From assembly GCF_009857915.1 (NCBI RefSeq), contig NZ_WWCM01000007.1:124001-188000 (forward strand): a stretch of 64,000 bases of DNA, in the 5' to 3' direction. Positions 16,233 through 25,574 of the stretch are shown here, one piece after another. The stretch is from Duganella qianjiadongensis (GTDB taxonomy: Bacteria; Pseudomonadota; Gammaproteobacteria; Burkholderiales; Burkholderiaceae_D). Within the stretch, counting starts at the first letter, position 1. Every line of letters begins with the position of its first letter. The translations under genes were made by a program, and so were the position numbers. The notes beneath the pieces were generated by a model that searched no databases, was not told the DNA's origin, and saw nothing but the letters and a program-made list of their open reading frames with translations.

Positions 16233-17422
16233 CGGCGCCGGTAGTCCGCAGTCTGCTGGAAACAGACCTGTATAAATTCACCATGTGGCAGGCGCTGCTG
16301 CATGGCCACCCCAACTCCCACACGGAGTATGAATTCGTCTGCCGCAACCAGCCGGCCTATCCTCTGAGCGAACTACGCGCGGAGCTGGAGCGCGAGCTCG
16401 ATCAGCTGTGCGCCATGAGCTTTACGGATGAGGAATTACGCTATCTGCGCACGCTGCGCTACATCAAGAGCGATTTCGTCGACTTCCTCACCGTGTTCCG
16501 TTTCCAGCGCCGGTTTATTACCGTGGGCACCGACGGCGACACCCTGACCATACGCGCCAGCGGTCCGCAGGTGCATGTGATGGGCTTCGAAATCTACGTG
16601 CTGTACATCGTCAACGAGCTGTATTTCCGCCGTTTCGACCAGAGCGCAGCGCTGGCCGAAGGGCGCGCCCGCCTGCAGGCCAAAGTGGCGGCGCTCAAGG
16701 CCTTCGGCCAGCAGCCGGCGCGCCGCAATCCTTTCGAGTTTTCCGATTTCGGCACGCGCCGCCGCTATTCCGGCGTCTGGCATGATGAAGTGGTGCAGTG
16801 TCTGGCGCAGCAGGTGCCCGAGTATTTCAAGGGCACGTCGAATGTGTATAAGGCCATGCGCTTCGGGCTGGTCCCTATCGGCACCATGGCGCATGAGTAC
16901 ATGCAGTCGTTCCAGGCTTTCGGCGTGCGGTTGCGCGACTTCCAGAAAGCCTCGCTGGAAGCATGGGTGCAGGAATATCGCGGTGATCTCGGCGTGGCCC
17001 TGACCGACGTGGTGGGTATGGATGCCTTCCTCAATGATTTCGATCTGTATTTCGCCAAGCTGTTCGATGGTCTGCGCCACGATTCCGGCGATCCGGTGGT
17101 ATGGGGCGAGAAGGCACTGGCACACTATGCGCGCCTGCGTATCGATGCCAAGACCAAGCGGCTGGTGTTTTCCGACGGCCTGAATCTGCAGAAAGCCTTC
17201 GACCTGTATGGCCATTTTGCCGACCGCATCATGACCGGCTTCGGCATCGGCACCCATCTCACAAATGATATGGGGCTGGAACCGCTGAACATCGTGATGA
17301 AGCTGGTGGCCTGCAATGGCCAGTCGGTGGCCAAGCTGTCCGATTCGCCCGGCAAGACCCTGTGCAAGGACGAGACTTTCCTCGCTTATCTGCGTCAGGT
17401 TTTCCAGCACCACGCCAGTTGA
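16229..17422 (+). CDS. pncB: Nicotinate phosphoribosyltransferase
   Basis: A 397-residue enzyme joining nicotinate with PRPP, with ATP hydrolysis, to nicotinate mononucleotide in NAD salvage. Matches to the family include [15 protein letters not shown] at the start, [12 protein letters not shown] (about 170-181), the phosphorylated-His segment VPIGTMAHE with His222, LRHDSGDP and the late [10 protein letters not shown]. Length is that of the E. coli enzyme. It overlaps the hydrolase gene by ATGA and forms a two-gene salvage operon with it. No NadR/NrtR-type site was recognised upstream of the pair. Confidence 0.96.
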   Translation: MTAPVVRSLLETDLYKFTMWQALLHGHPNSHTEYEFVCRNQPAYPLSELRAELERELDQLCAMSFTDEELRYLRTLRYIKSDFVDFLTVFRFQRRFITVGTDGDTLTIRASGPQVHVMGFEIYVLYIVNELYFRRFDQSAALAEGRARLQAKVAALKAFGQQPARRNPFEFSDFGTRRRYSGVWHDEVVQCLAQQVPEYFKGTSNVYKAMRFGLVPIGTMAHEYMQSFQAFGVRLRDFQKASLEAWVQEYRGDLGVALTDVVGMDAFLNDFDLYFAKLFDGLRHDSGDPVVWGEKALAHYARLRIDAKTKRLVFSDGLNLQKAFDLYGHFADRIMTGFGIGTHLTNDMGLEPLNIVMKLVACNGQSVAKLSDSPGKTLCKDETFLAYLRQVFQHHAS

Positions 17423-17449
17423 AATACGTAGATTAGATGCCTCGCTGAG

Positions 17450-19756
17450 ATGACCGCCACCCATTACCTTTACCTGATCAATGCAGGAGTGTTCAGCATC
17501 ATGGGCACCTGCTTGCTGCTGATCTGGCGCCGTCACCGCAGCCAGACTTTTGCGCGCGATATGGGCTTGTCCACGCTGTGTGCTGCCCTGCTGGCACTGG
17601 GCTACCTGCTGCATCTGGTGCTGCCGCCGCAACTGGCGCTGCTGCCGACCCTGCTGGCGCTGCACGGTGCCATACCCAGCATGCTGTTCCTAGCTTCGGG
17701 CGTGCTGCGGCTGGCCGGCCGCAAGCTGTCGCCGCTGTCTGCTATCACCCTGGCGGCACTGGCGATATTGACGCTGATGCTGCCCGAGACCGGACGCAAG
17801 CTGTTCTACTGGCCCATCGTGTATATGCTGGTGCTGTGCGGGATGGGGGCGCTGGTGATACGCTGGCTGTGGCGGCAGGAGGGGCTGGAACGCTGGGTCG
17901 GACCGCTGCTGATCCTGCTGGGACTGAACCAGCTGTTCCTGATCGTGTATGCCGAGCAGGGGATAGCCGTCAATATATTCTGGGCGACGCTGATCCGCAC
18001 CACCATAGGCGTGATCTTCGGGCTGGCCGCGCTGGAAGGCGCGATCCGCGAATCGGCAAGGCTGGCCGTACGCTTCCAGCAGATGACGGAACATACGGTG
18101 CAGGGTGTGCTGGTGACCGACAGCCAGCGGATACTGTATGCCAATCCGGCCGTGCGCAACCTGTATGGCGTGCCGCTGGGGCAGGGCGCCTACACCAGTC
18201 TGCGCGAACTGCCAGCGGGATTATTCTGCGAAGAGACCCTGCAGCGCCAGCACCAGCTGCTGCAGACGGGCCAGCAGGATGTGGCGCACTGGGAAGACCG
18301 CTGCGAAGTGGCCGGCGGGCGCACGCTGGAACTGCGCTTCGAAGCATGGCGGGTGGAGTGGGACGGCCAGCAGGCCACCCAGATCCTGATCACCGACGAT
18401 AGCGAGCGCAATGCCAGCGCGCGCGCCCTGCTGCATCAGGCCAGCCACGACGAACTGACCGGCCTGCCCAATCGCAGTGTGCTGATGCGCCATCTGCGCG
18501 AGTACTGCTATCTGGACGACGGCTCCATGCAGTGCACGCTGGTGGTGCTGAATATCGACCGCTTCAAACTGTTTAACCAGAGCCAGGGCGATCTGACCGG
18601 CGACCAGCTGCTCAAGGCCTTTGCTGCCGCGCTGGCGCAGGCACTGGGCAAAACGGGGGAGCTGATGCGGCTGGGTGGCGACGAATTTGCCATCGTCGAT
18701 CCTTCCGGCGACGACGTGCGGGCCATCGCCGAGCGCCTGCGCGCCGCCTGCATGCAGGCACTGAAAGTGCCGGGCGGCGAATACTTTATCGACGCCTCGA
18801 TGGGCATGGCCGTTTTCCCCACCCACGCCGACAGCGCCGACGCCTTGCTGCGTGCGGCCAACGCCGCCATGTATCAGGCCAAACGTACGCCGGGCACTTC
18901 GCTGGCCATGGCCGAGCAGCGCTTCGTGCAGATGTCGCGCGATACGCTGGCAACCGAACAGGCGCTGCGCAAGGGCATACGCAACCACGAGTTCTACCTG
19001 GAATACCAGCCCAAGATCGATGCGGCCAGCGGCAAGCTGCTGGGCTTCGAAGCGCTGGCGCGCTGGTTCCGTCCCGAGGTGGGGCAAGTCAGCCCGGTGG
19101 AGTTCATCGCCGTGGCCGAACGTACAGGGCTGATAGGCGAACTCGGTTCCAGCCTGCTGGAACTGGCCTGCTGCCAGATCGCCAGCTGGCGCAGCGAACT
19201 GGGCGCCTGCGTGCCGGTGGCCGTGAACGTTTCGCCGGTACAGCTGCTCAATCCGGGCTTCCCGCAGCGCGTGCAGAAGCTACTGGAGAGCACCGGCATT
19301 CCGGCCGAAAGTCTGACACTGGAAATTACCGAAAGCGCGGCCGTGGATAATCTGCAGGACACGCGTCAGCAACTGACGGTGCTGGAGGAACTGGGCGTCA
19401 AGGTGGCGATGGACGACTTCGGCACGGGCTTCTCGTCGCTGAGCATGCTGCGCCAGCTGCCACTGGGCACGGTGAAAATCGACCGTGGCCTGATCGAACC
19501 GCTGCCAGCACCCGATGCGGTGGCGGTGGTGCGCGCCATCTGCCAGCTGGCAGCGGCACTTGATCTGGAAGTAGTGGCGGAAGGCATAGAAACACTGGAG
19601 CAGGCGATTACCGCGCGTGACGCGGGTTGTCACGTGTTCCAGGGATACTTCTATGCCAAGCCGCTGCCGGTGGCCGAGGCGGGCGTGTGGATGCGGCGCT
19701 TATATGCCGAACCGGGCACCGGCACTGAGGACAGTGCCGGTACGCTGGTCTACTGA
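17450..19756 (+). CDS. Membrane-bound PAS-GGDEF-EAL protein (cyclic-di-GMP turnover)
   Basis: A 768-residue inner-membrane signalling protein. About seven hydrophobic segments span residues 5-196, followed by a PAS-like domain (about 207-320), a GGDEF domain (about 325-490) and an EAL domain (about 500-755). The GGDEF signature at 409-413 is intact, but the usual N-x-x-x-G-H before it reads NQSQGD and no RxxD inhibitory site stands five residues upstream. The EAL motif (534-536), EITESA, DDFGTGFSS and VKIDR are all present, so phosphodiesterase activity is likely. The start follows pncB by 27 bases, so it may be read from the same mRNA. Its stop abuts that of the next convergent gene. Confidence 0.93.
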   Translation: MTATHYLYLINAGVFSIMGTCLLLIWRRHRSQTFARDMGLSTLCAALLALGYLLHLVLPPQLALLPTLLALHGAIPSMLFLASGVLRLAGRKLSPLSAITLAALAILTLMLPETGRKLFYWPIVYMLVLCGMGALVIRWLWRQEGLERWVGPLLILLGLNQLFLIVYAEQGIAVNIFWATLIRTTIGVIFGLAALEGAIRESARLAVRFQQMTEHTVQGVLVTDSQRILYANPAVRNLYGVPLGQGAYTSLRELPAGLFCEETLQRQHQLLQTGQQDVAHWEDRCEVAGGRTLELRFEAWRVEWDGQQATQILITDDSERNASARALLHQASHDELTGLPNRSVLMRHLREYCYLDDGSMQCTLVVLNIDRFKLFNQSQGDLTGDQLLKAFAAALAQALGKTGELMRLGGDEFAIVDPSGDDVRAIAERLRAACMQALKVPGGEYFIDASMGMAVFPTHADSADALLRAANAAMYQAKRTPGTSLAMAEQRFVQMSRDTLATEQALRKGIRNHEFYLEYQPKIDAASGKLLGFEALARWFRPEVGQVSPVEFIAVAERTGLIGELGSSLLELACCQIASWRSELGACVPVAVNVSPVQLLNPGFPQRVQKLLESTGIPAESLTLEITESAAVDNLQDTRQQLTVLEELGVKVAMDDFGTGFSSLSMLRQLPLGTVKIDRGLIEPLPAPDAVAVVRAICQLAAALDLEVVAEGIETLEQAITARDAGCHVFQGYFYAKPLPVAEAGVWMRRLYAEPGTGTEDSAGTLVY

Positions 19757-20059
19757 TCAGGCTTGCCGGCCGCCGAAACCGGCCATGATGCGGTCCGCCT
19801 TGTCCTGCTCTTCTTCGTCGTAGATATCGAGCGTCAGCATGGCGCCGCTACGCTGGCGCGCTGCGGCAGCGGCTGCGGCGCCACCGGGCGTCAGCGCATC
19901 GAGGATGTTGCCCACCGTGCTGGTAGGCACGCTGGCAGGCAGCGGTTTATGCTTGGTCAGCTGGATGCAGGACTGCGGAAAACCGCTGGCCAGCAGGGCA
20001 CTGCGGGCGCTTTCGGCGTCCGTGACTTCGGCAAAGTTACGGTGGATGGTACGGGTCAT
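19757..20059 (-). CDS. Small conserved protein, YflT/GSP17M-like
   Basis: A 100-residue protein starting at the ATG at 20059, which has a GGAGG site 7 bases before it; the longer open frame has none. The N-terminal part (TDAESARSALLASGFPQSCIQL) looks like the beta-alpha-beta start of the heat-induced stress protein YflT/GSP17M type. A Gly/Ala-rich middle (TPGGAAAAAAARQ) is followed by a strand (GAMLTLDIYDEEE) and a helix. The Gly-Ala stretch lies where such proteins often carry a membrane-active or flexible segment. Function unknown; a stress role is only suggested by the resemblance. Confidence 0.65.
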   Translation of the reverse strand: MTRTIHRNFAEVTDAESARSALLASGFPQSCIQLTKHKPLPASVPTSTVGNILDALTPGGAAAAAAARQRSGAMLTLDIYDEEEQDKADRIMAGFGGRQA

Positions 20060-20099
20060 GATGTGGTGCCTCCTGGCAGGAATTGCACGTCCGGATGGC

Positions 20100-20399
20100 T
20101 TAGAAGCCGTTGACCACGGTATCGAAATGTTCCACTTTGGGTGGCTGGGCAAAATAGCCGCCTACCAGACCGCGCCACGTTACAAAGCCTTCGCTGCCAC
20201 GAAAATCGACGATGTGGTTATCCAGTGTCTCCCAGCCTACCACCAGATGATAGGTGTCTGGCACTTCGATGTCGCGGTCGAGGCGCATGGAAATGCAACC
20301 TTTGGCGGCTTTGAAGACCGGGATGGCCTGATTCACTGCAGCCTGGAAGGCTTCGTGGGCGTCGGATTTGATGTACAGCTCGGCTACTTCGTAGATCAT
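20100..20399 (-). CDS. Antibiotic biosynthesis monooxygenase (ABM) domain protein
   Basis: A 99-residue ABM-fold protein: first strand IYEVAELYIKSD, helix EAFQAAVNQAIPVFKAAKGC, then SMRLDRDIEVPDTYHLVVGWETLDNH and the C-terminal TVVNGF. ABM proteins are ferredoxin-like dimers acting on small aromatics or quinones, or merely binding them; many have no known substrate. The conserved YHLVVGWE strand and His in DNH are present. It lies 40 bases upstream of the YflT-like gene on the same strand, so the two probably form an operon. Confidence 0.8.
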   Translation of the reverse strand: MIYEVAELYIKSDAHEAFQAAVNQAIPVFKAAKGCISMRLDRDIEVPDTYHLVVGWETLDNHIVDFRGSEGFVTWRGLVGGYFAQPPKVEHFDTVVNGF

Positions 20400-20675
20400 G
20401 GAACTTTCCTTTCATGGTATGCCGCTATTGTGCCTCAAGCGTGGCGGCACAGGTAGTTCTGCTGTGCGCCTTGTGCCACGCTGAGGCAGGAACCAGAGGG
20501 GAAGGGGTGTTGGTGCCGGTATATTTCCCGACCGCCGGCGCCGGTAGTAGCAACCTTGGTGCGGTGCTAATGGGTGGTTCTATGTGAGAACTGTGGCCAT
20601 GATAGCGCTCAAATATGACGGGCGTTTGACGGGTGTGCAGGCGGCAGGAAAAGGGAGTAGAATGTGAAACTCTGT

Positions 20676-21035
20676 GGGGCCGACCTGGTTTCGACGTGGG
20701 TTGCAAAGCAGAACAGGGCATACCGAGGGCTGGTTACCTCGTAAATACACCCAGAAATCAATAACTGCAAACGATAACTCGTACGCACTGGCAGCCTAAG
20801 GGCTGTTAGCTCCTAAACGCTTCTTCCCTGGGGCGGACCGTCAAAAGTCATGGAGTCATTTACAGGGAATCGCGCTGTAACGGGTCACTTGAAGCAGCGC
20901 TAAATCTAAGGTGAATCGCCTGTATGTAACGTGCACATCCGTGCCGTACAGGTTAAATTAAATGATAGTGCTAAGTATGTAGAACTGTCTGTGGAGTGCT
21001 TGCGGACGCGGGTTCGATTCCCGCCGGCTCCACCA
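20676..21035 (+). ncRNA. ssrA: Transfer-messenger RNA (tmRNA)
   Basis: A 360-base tmRNA. The 5' GGGGCCG pairs with 3' CGGCTCC to form the acceptor stem, and CCA is encoded. The 5' GGTTTCGACGTGGG element and the T-arm GGTTCGATTCCCGCC are typical. The tag frame runs 20767-20799 from the GCA resume codon and reads ANDNSYALAA, ending in TAA. tmRNA rescues stalled ribosomes and marks the product for ClpXP degradation. A -10 like TAGAAT lies at 20658-20663, and a strong terminator follows at 21046. Confidence 0.97.
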
Positions 21036-21045
21036 CTAAATCCCC

Positions 21046-21082
21046 AAAAAAAGCCTCGGCGCTATGCGTCGAGGCTTTTTTT
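21046..21082 (+). terminator. ssrA terminator
   Basis: A-rich run plus GCCTCG pairing with CGAGGC across an 11-base loop, ending in seven T, 11 bases after the tmRNA 3' end. Confidence 0.9.
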
Positions 21083-21101
21083 GTGGCCGCAAGCTTTAAC
21101 T

Positions 21102-21119
21102 GGCGGGAATTGAACCGCG
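21102..21119 (-). repeat. Inverted partial copy of the tmRNA T-arm
   Basis: GGCGGGAATTGAACCGCG is the reverse complement of the tmRNA T-arm at 21007-21025, with one substitution and one missing base. It begins the palindrome-rich stretch after ssrA. It could be a relic of a tRNA/tmRNA-targeting element or a chance of shared stem-loop structure. Confidence 0.5.
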
Positions 21120-21146
21120 CGGGACGCGGGGCCGTGCGGGGAATTC

Positions 21147-21238
21147 GGCGCGCATGCGCGCCGCCCGCGCGGCGGGTTGCGCTTGCAAGCGCAACCCTCT
21201 CCGATTCGCCCGACTAGAAAATCGCCGCAGGCGATTTT
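21147..21238. repeat. Run of four consecutive palindromes
   Basis: In a row: a perfect 16-bp palindrome (21147-21162), CCGCC-N5-GGCGG (21161-21175), a perfect 24-bp palindrome (21174-21197) and a 9-bp stem with GCA loop (21218-21238, AAAATCGCC/GGCGATTTT). The arms differ in sequence, so these are not copies of one REP unit. The last has T-rich ends and could terminate transcription. Confidence 0.8.
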
Positions 21239-21338
21239 GCGTGTGCGCTAGCTATTTGCTGAGCGGGATGTCCAAGCTGAGCGGTGTCGAGCCGGAAGCT
21301 TGCTTGCGTTATGTGCTAGTTCGCAGCGCCGACAATCG

Positions 21339-21385
21339 CGTCAGCCGTGTTGACGAGTTCCGGCGCAGCCATTGCGCCGGATGGC
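21339..21385. repeat. Further hairpins before the chemoreceptor gene
   Basis: CGTCA-N7-TGACG (21339-21355) and CCGGCGCA-N5-TGCGCCGG (21360-21380); GCCAT/ATGGC pairing (21368-21385) offers an alternative fold. They lie just past the stop of the minus-strand chemoreceptor gene and may act in its 3' end. Confidence 0.65.
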
Positions 21386-21413
21386 TGGCCCCAGCCTAAA
21401 CACACGCTGCTTC

Positions 21414-23060
21414 CTAGCGGTGTGACGCTAGGGCGCCGCGCGACTGGGTAGTGATAACTACCGCCCTCGAGCGCCTCGCAGCAGACAATGGCGCAACGGT
21501 AGCGGTAGGCGTAGCGCTGAGATTGAAGACACTGACAACTTTCGACAGGTTGCTGGCTTGCTCTTGTAAAGATCCAGCGGCGGCGGCGGCCTCTTCCACT
21601 AGCGCTGCATTTTGCTGGGTTGTTTCATCCATCTGAGTGACTGCCTGATTAATCTGTTCGATTCCGGAGTTCTGCTCCTGGCTGGCCATGGTAATCTCGC
21701 CCATGATATCGGTGACCTTGTTGACACTCTCGACAATGGCTTGCATAGTCGCTCCCGCTTTGGCAACGAGAGCAGTGCCGACGTCAGCCTGTTCGACAGA
21801 GTTACCGATCAAGTCCTTGATTTCCTTCGCTGCAGCAGAAGATCGTTGTGCCAGATTTCTCACTTCGCTGGCAACCACGGCAAATCCGCGTCCCTGCTCA
21901 CCAGCCCGGGCGGCCTCAACTGCAGCATTCAGTGCCAAAATATTGGTCTGGAAAGCAATACCGTCGATCACGCTGATGATATCGACGATTTTCTTGGACG
22001 ACGCATTGATCAGATCCATGGTTGCAACGACTTCCGAGACGATTGCGCCACCCTCGCGCGCGACATCGGAAGCCGATATAGCCAGTTGATTGGCCTGGCT
22101 CGCGTTATCCGCATTCTGCTTGACGGTTGCGGTCATTTCTTCCATCGAGGAGGCAGTTTCCTCCAGCGAACTAGCCTGCATTTCTGTGCGTGACGACAGA
22201 TCCAGGTTGCCGCTGGCAATCTGACTCGATGCGGTGACGACGATATCCGCGCCACTACGCACGTCATTGACGATAGTGGCTAGATTGTCGCGCATCACCT
22301 TCATGGCATTTAGCAAACTAGTCTGATCATTTGCGCGCAGATTAATTGCCACGGCCAGATCGCCATCGGCAATCTTACGGGCTATGCCGGCCGCATATTC
22401 GGGCTCGCCGCCAAGCTGCTGCATCAGGTTTCGGATGATGAATGATGCGGTCACAACGCTGACGATTATCGCCAAAATAGCAAAGCATAGAATTTGAATC
22501 TCGGCACTGCTGAATGCCGATTTGGAAAGTGCTGCTTCCTCCTGCATTTTCCCCGCCTGAAGGGAGAGCATTTCGGTCAGCAATCTGTCGTAGGTGTGTT
22601 CCATATTTTTTAGATTGCCATTAAGAAGTGCAATGGCTTCTTGCTGCTTCCCTGCACTCAAGAGTGTCAATAACTCTTTTCGGAATTCCATCTCTTTGCT
22701 ACGCGCTTCGATCATCGAGTTAAAAATGAGGCGCACGCTTTGCAGGTTGATTTTGTTGTCTAAGGTATCGAGCAATTCCTTATTTTTGGCGTTGAGCGCA
22801 TTCACGGACGCGACCTCCTGCTGCACTTTACTGGCATCGCCCAGTAACACCGCGTCGCGAAGATGTTGATGAATAAGAGCCACATTGAATCGAATTTCGG
22901 ACAAAATTTTAATTTTGTAATAACGATCCTCCAGCATATTGTCCATCCGCTCCTCAGTCTGCTGCATGGTGTAGAACGATATGGAAGCTATCGTTACCAG
23001 CAACAATATGACGAGACTGAAACCAAGCCAGAGTCGAGTACCAATTTTCATACTTTTCAT
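21414..23060 (-). CDS. Methyl-accepting chemotaxis protein
   Basis: A 548-residue chemoreceptor, taking the ATG at 23060 ([14 protein letters not shown]); the frame is open for 58 more codons upstream but that stretch is not typical. First membrane helix about 12-34, a four-helix-bundle type periplasmic domain to about 190, second helix about 193-213, HAMP region with GGEPEYA and GDLAVAINL, then the signalling helices. The hairpin tip [35 protein letters not shown] is fully conserved. No CheR/CheB-binding pentapeptide is present at the end. It reports to CheA/CheW elsewhere. Base composition is visibly more AT-rich than in the neighbours, especially over the periplasmic domain, and no sigma-28 box was found upstream. 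Confidence 0.93.
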   Translation of the reverse strand: MKSMKIGTRLWLGFSLVILLLVTIASISFYTMQQTEERMDNMLEDRYYKIKILSEIRFNVALIHQHLRDAVLLGDASKVQQEVASVNALNAKNKELLDTLDNKINLQSVRLIFNSMIEARSKEMEFRKELLTLLSAGKQQEAIALLNGNLKNMEHTYDRLLTEMLSLQAGKMQEEAALSKSAFSSAEIQILCFAILAIIVSVVTASFIIRNLMQQLGGEPEYAAGIARKIADGDLAVAINLRANDQTSLLNAMKVMRDNLATIVNDVRSGADIVVTASSQIASGNLDLSSRTEMQASSLEETASSMEEMTATVKQNADNASQANQLAISASDVAREGGAIVSEVVATMDLINASSKKIVDIISVIDGIAFQTNILALNAAVEAARAGEQGRGFAVVASEVRNLAQRSSAAAKEIKDLIGNSVEQADVGTALVAKAGATMQAIVESVNKVTDIMGEITMASQEQNSGIEQINQAVTQMDETTQQNAALVEEAAAAAGSLQEQASNLSKVVSVFNLSATPTATVAPLSAARRSRAVVITTQSRGALASHR

Positions 23061-24054
23061 TTTCACAGCCTTTAAAACTGATTGTCGTTCGAGATATCTA
23101 GATGAAATTTGCTGTGGATATCGAAATTTTTCGATGATTACACATAGCAAAAACGGCCTTGGGTGTGCCAGGGAGCGCGGGGGATTGGGCGCTTGAGGTT
23201 TTGGCGCAACCAACCGATGTGGTTGCGATAGCATCCAAGTCTAGGCTTACCAAGAGTTGGATATAAAAATCTTAACATGTGAAATGTCAGAAATGCGGCG
23301 CAAACAAAGCGGCAGATATTGCGCGATAGTGCATTGATTACATGAAAAAATCTTTTAAGATCGAGGTCTATGCCTGCAATTTCGTGTAACTGACAGTCTA
23401 ACGATTGATACGGCGGGAAATTATGAATACTTAATTTTTGTTATTCTTGTGGCAATTCTAATGTGTCAACTCCTGCTGACTTTGCGGATGCGATATCTCA
23501 CTTGATATAGAACAATCTATGCAGGGGCGATTTGCGGGGAGCGTTATGTCATGGGTGTCGCAACGCCTAAGGTCCTGAATGTTGCCGAGCGGAATCGCAA
23601 GGACTTTCGGGAATTGAGATATATTTTTAAAAAATTAAATACTGGTGTTCAGCTGAGCGGCGGCTGTTGGCCGAAAAAATCAGGCACAACATATTGTTTT
23701 TTTCAAAATAGGCATTTTGTCACTGCCTATGCAATCGGGGAAGTGTGAACCGAGCGGTGGTCAGCGGCGCTCAGATTGTGGGAAAACTTTTTCTCGCTAG
23801 TAGTGAAGTAGCGGGCGCTAGAGCGGTGGGCGTATGAGTGGCTTCATAAGCCGGATATGGTCTGTGGAAACTGTCGCAGCGTTACCGGCGAGGAGGGGCT
23901 CCTCATTGCAGGTGGGGGGCGGTAGTGAAAGACGCCGTATCGTGCTAACTAAAAGCTTGGCGATAAGCTGATATCGTGATGCTGCTTTGCAAACTGCATG
24001 GACGCACTGGCGAGCGAAAGAGAGATGCTCAGCCGCGGGTCATGGCAAGAAGTG
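23061..24054. other. Long AT-rich non-coding stretch
   Basis: About 1 kb between the chemoreceptor start and gph. The part from 23100 to 23740 is clearly AT-richer than the rest of the window. A 65-codon open frame at 23551-23748 has no family resemblance and no convincing ribosome binding site. Promoters for the chemoreceptor must lie here, but I cannot assign boxes. No transposase remnant or terminal repeats were seen. Confidence 0.6.
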
Positions 24055-24074
24055 CTGCCAGTCGAAACTGGCAG
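24055..24074. terminator. Hairpin at the end of the gph gene
   Basis: CTGCCAGT - CGAA - ACTGGCAG, an 8-bp perfect stem with a stable tetraloop, six bases past the gph stop on the minus strand. No long T-run, so strength is uncertain. Confidence 0.55.
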
Positions 24075-24080
24075 TCATAC

Positions 24081-24773
24081 TCAAGCAGCCAGCTCGGCCT
24101 GCTTGCGCAAACAATCGTGCAGCAGCGCCAGTAACTGCTGCGGCTGTAGGTGCAGATAGTCAGCCTGCCAGCTCAGTGGCTCTTCCGCGCCCGCATAGCC
24201 CCAGCCAGCGGCGATGGTCAGCATACCGGCTGCCTTGCCCGCCTGAATATCGCGCAGATCGTCGCCCACATACCAGCACTGCTCGGGCGCCACGCCGAGG
24301 CGGCGCGCTGCTTCGAACAGGGGTTCCGGATGCGGCTTGGCATGTGCCGTGGTGTCGCCCGAAATGGCGCAGCCAGCGTGGCCCAGTCCGATCTGCGGCA
24401 GCAGGGGATCGGTAAAACGCTGCGATTTATTGGTCACCACCCCCCAGCGTAAGCCCGCCGCTTCTATCCCATCGAGCAGTTCCTGCACGCCGTCGAACAG
24501 TCCGCTGTTGACGGCCATGGCGGCCTGATAGTTGGCGAAGAAACCGTCACGTAGCACGGCAAAGCCTTCATCCTCCGGCGTCAGGCCGAAAGCTGCACCG
24601 ATCATGCCGCGCGCGCCGGCCGAAGCAGTAGGGCGCAGCACATGGTAGGCAGTGGGCTCCAGTCCGCGCTCGGTGCGCAGCAGGTTGACGGCGGCGGCCA
24701 GATCGGGCGCCGTATCGGCCAGCGTGCCATCGAGATCGAACAGGATGGCGCGCGGTGCAGCAGGGTGGCTCAT
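24081..24773 (-). CDS. gph: Phosphoglycolate phosphatase (HAD superfamily)
   Basis: A 230-residue HAD hydrolase. Motif I is FDLDGTLAD with Asp13 and Asp15, motif II lies around VVTNKSQ, the catalytic Lys is in AKPHPEPL and motif IV is YVGDDLRDIQAG. Gph removes phosphate from 2-phosphoglycolate formed in DNA repair. It starts 14 bases after ubiG, and ubiG-gph is a common pair in Burkholderiales, which supports the gene name over other HAD phosphatases. The pair is transcribed away from gyrA behind ompA, with a terminator between ompA and ubiG. Confidence 0.9.
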   Translation of the reverse strand: MSHPAAPRAILFDLDGTLADTAPDLAAAVNLLRTERGLEPTAYHVLRPTASAGARGMIGAAFGLTPEDEGFAVLRDGFFANYQAAMAVNSGLFDGVQELLDGIEAAGLRWGVVTNKSQRFTDPLLPQIGLGHAGCAISGDTTAHAKPHPEPLFEAARRLGVAPEQCWYVGDDLRDIQAGKAAGMLTIAAGWGYAGAEEPLSWQADYLHLQPQQLLALLHDCLRKQAELAA

Positions 24774-24787
24774 GAACTTGATCTTTC

Positions 24788-25483
24788 TTACAGCGGACGG
24801 GTGGCAGCAACCAGATAGTTGACGCTGGTGTCGTTGTTAAGCGAGTAGAACTTGGTGAACGGGTTGTAGCCCATGCCCTTGAAGCCCTGCACGTCCAGAC
24901 CGGCGCTGCGGATGTATTGCGACAGCTCGGATGGGGTGATGAACTTCTCGTAGTCGTGCGTGCCTTTGGGCAGCATGCGCAGCACGTATTCGGCACCGAG
25001 AATGGCGAACAGATACGATTTCGGATTGCGGTTCAGGGTCGAGAAGAATACATGGCCGCCCGGCTTCACCAGCGCTGCCGTAGCGCGCACGATGGCGCCC
25101 GGATCGGGCACGTGCTCGAGCATTTCCATGCAGGTCACCACATCGTACTGGTCCGCTTCTTCAGCCGCCATGGCTTCCGCCGAAATCAGCTTGTAGCGCA
25201 CGGCCACGCCCGATTCCAGCGAGTGCAGATCGGCCACTTTCAGGGCTTTTTCGCCCAGGTCGATGCCCGTCACATTGGCGCCCTTGCGCGCCATCGATTC
25301 ACTGAGGATGCCCCCGCCGCAACCGATGTCTATCACTTTCTTGCCCGCCAGCGGCACGCGCGCGTTAATCCACTCCAGACGCAGCGGATTGATTTCGTGC
25401 AGCGGACGGAATTCGGAAGTCGGGTCCCACCAGCGGTGGGCCAGGTCGGCAAATTTCTGCAGTTCTAATGGATCGGCGTTCAT
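24788..25483 (-). CDS. ubiG: Ubiquinone biosynthesis O-methyltransferase UbiG
   Basis: A 231-residue SAM methyltransferase that acts on two ring hydroxyls in ubiquinone synthesis. Typical pieces: [29 protein letters not shown] at the start, the SAM loop [26 protein letters not shown] and [16 protein letters not shown]. The ATG at 25483 is used; a TTG five codons earlier is possible. gph follows closely in the same operon. The enzyme sits at the membrane surface with the Ubi complex. Confidence 0.95.
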   Translation of the reverse strand: MNADPLELQKFADLAHRWWDPTSEFRPLHEINPLRLEWINARVPLAGKKVIDIGCGGGILSESMARKGANVTGIDLGEKALKVADLHSLESGVAVRYKLISAEAMAAEEADQYDVVTCMEMLEHVPDPGAIVRATAALVKPGGHVFFSTLNRNPKSYLFAILGAEYVLRMLPKGTHDYEKFITPSELSQYIRSAGLDVQGFKGMGYNPFTKFYSLNNDTSVNYLVAATRPL

Positions 25484-25531
25484 GGTGTTCTGTCTCAAAA
25501 GCGAATCCTGCTATTCTAAATCAGCGGACGT

Positions 25532-25556
25532 AAAAAAACCCGCCGAAGCGGGTTTT
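25532..25556. terminator. Bidirectional terminator between ompA and ubiG
   Basis: AAAACCCGC - CGAA - GCGGGTTTT flanked by A on the left, giving a T-run on the minus strand. It follows the ompA stop and precedes ubiG. Confidence 0.88.
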
Positions 25557-25574
25557 CTGTGATGCAGCGGGCAA

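Noticed and set aside
20626..20663. TTGACG and TAGAAT as a sigma-70 promoter for ssrA
   Set aside because: The spacer of 26 bases is far too long; only the TAGAAT box is kept as a weak -10 candidate.
23551..23748. A 65-codon open frame in the AT-rich gap
   Set aside because: No ribosome binding site of note, no recognisable family and a composition like the surrounding non-coding DNA.
21036..24080. Possible prophage or integrative element attached to ssrA
   Set aside because: No integrase or phage gene is present and no direct repeat of the tmRNA 3' end was found near gph; only the inverted T-arm copy and the composition shift remain, which are reported as findings.
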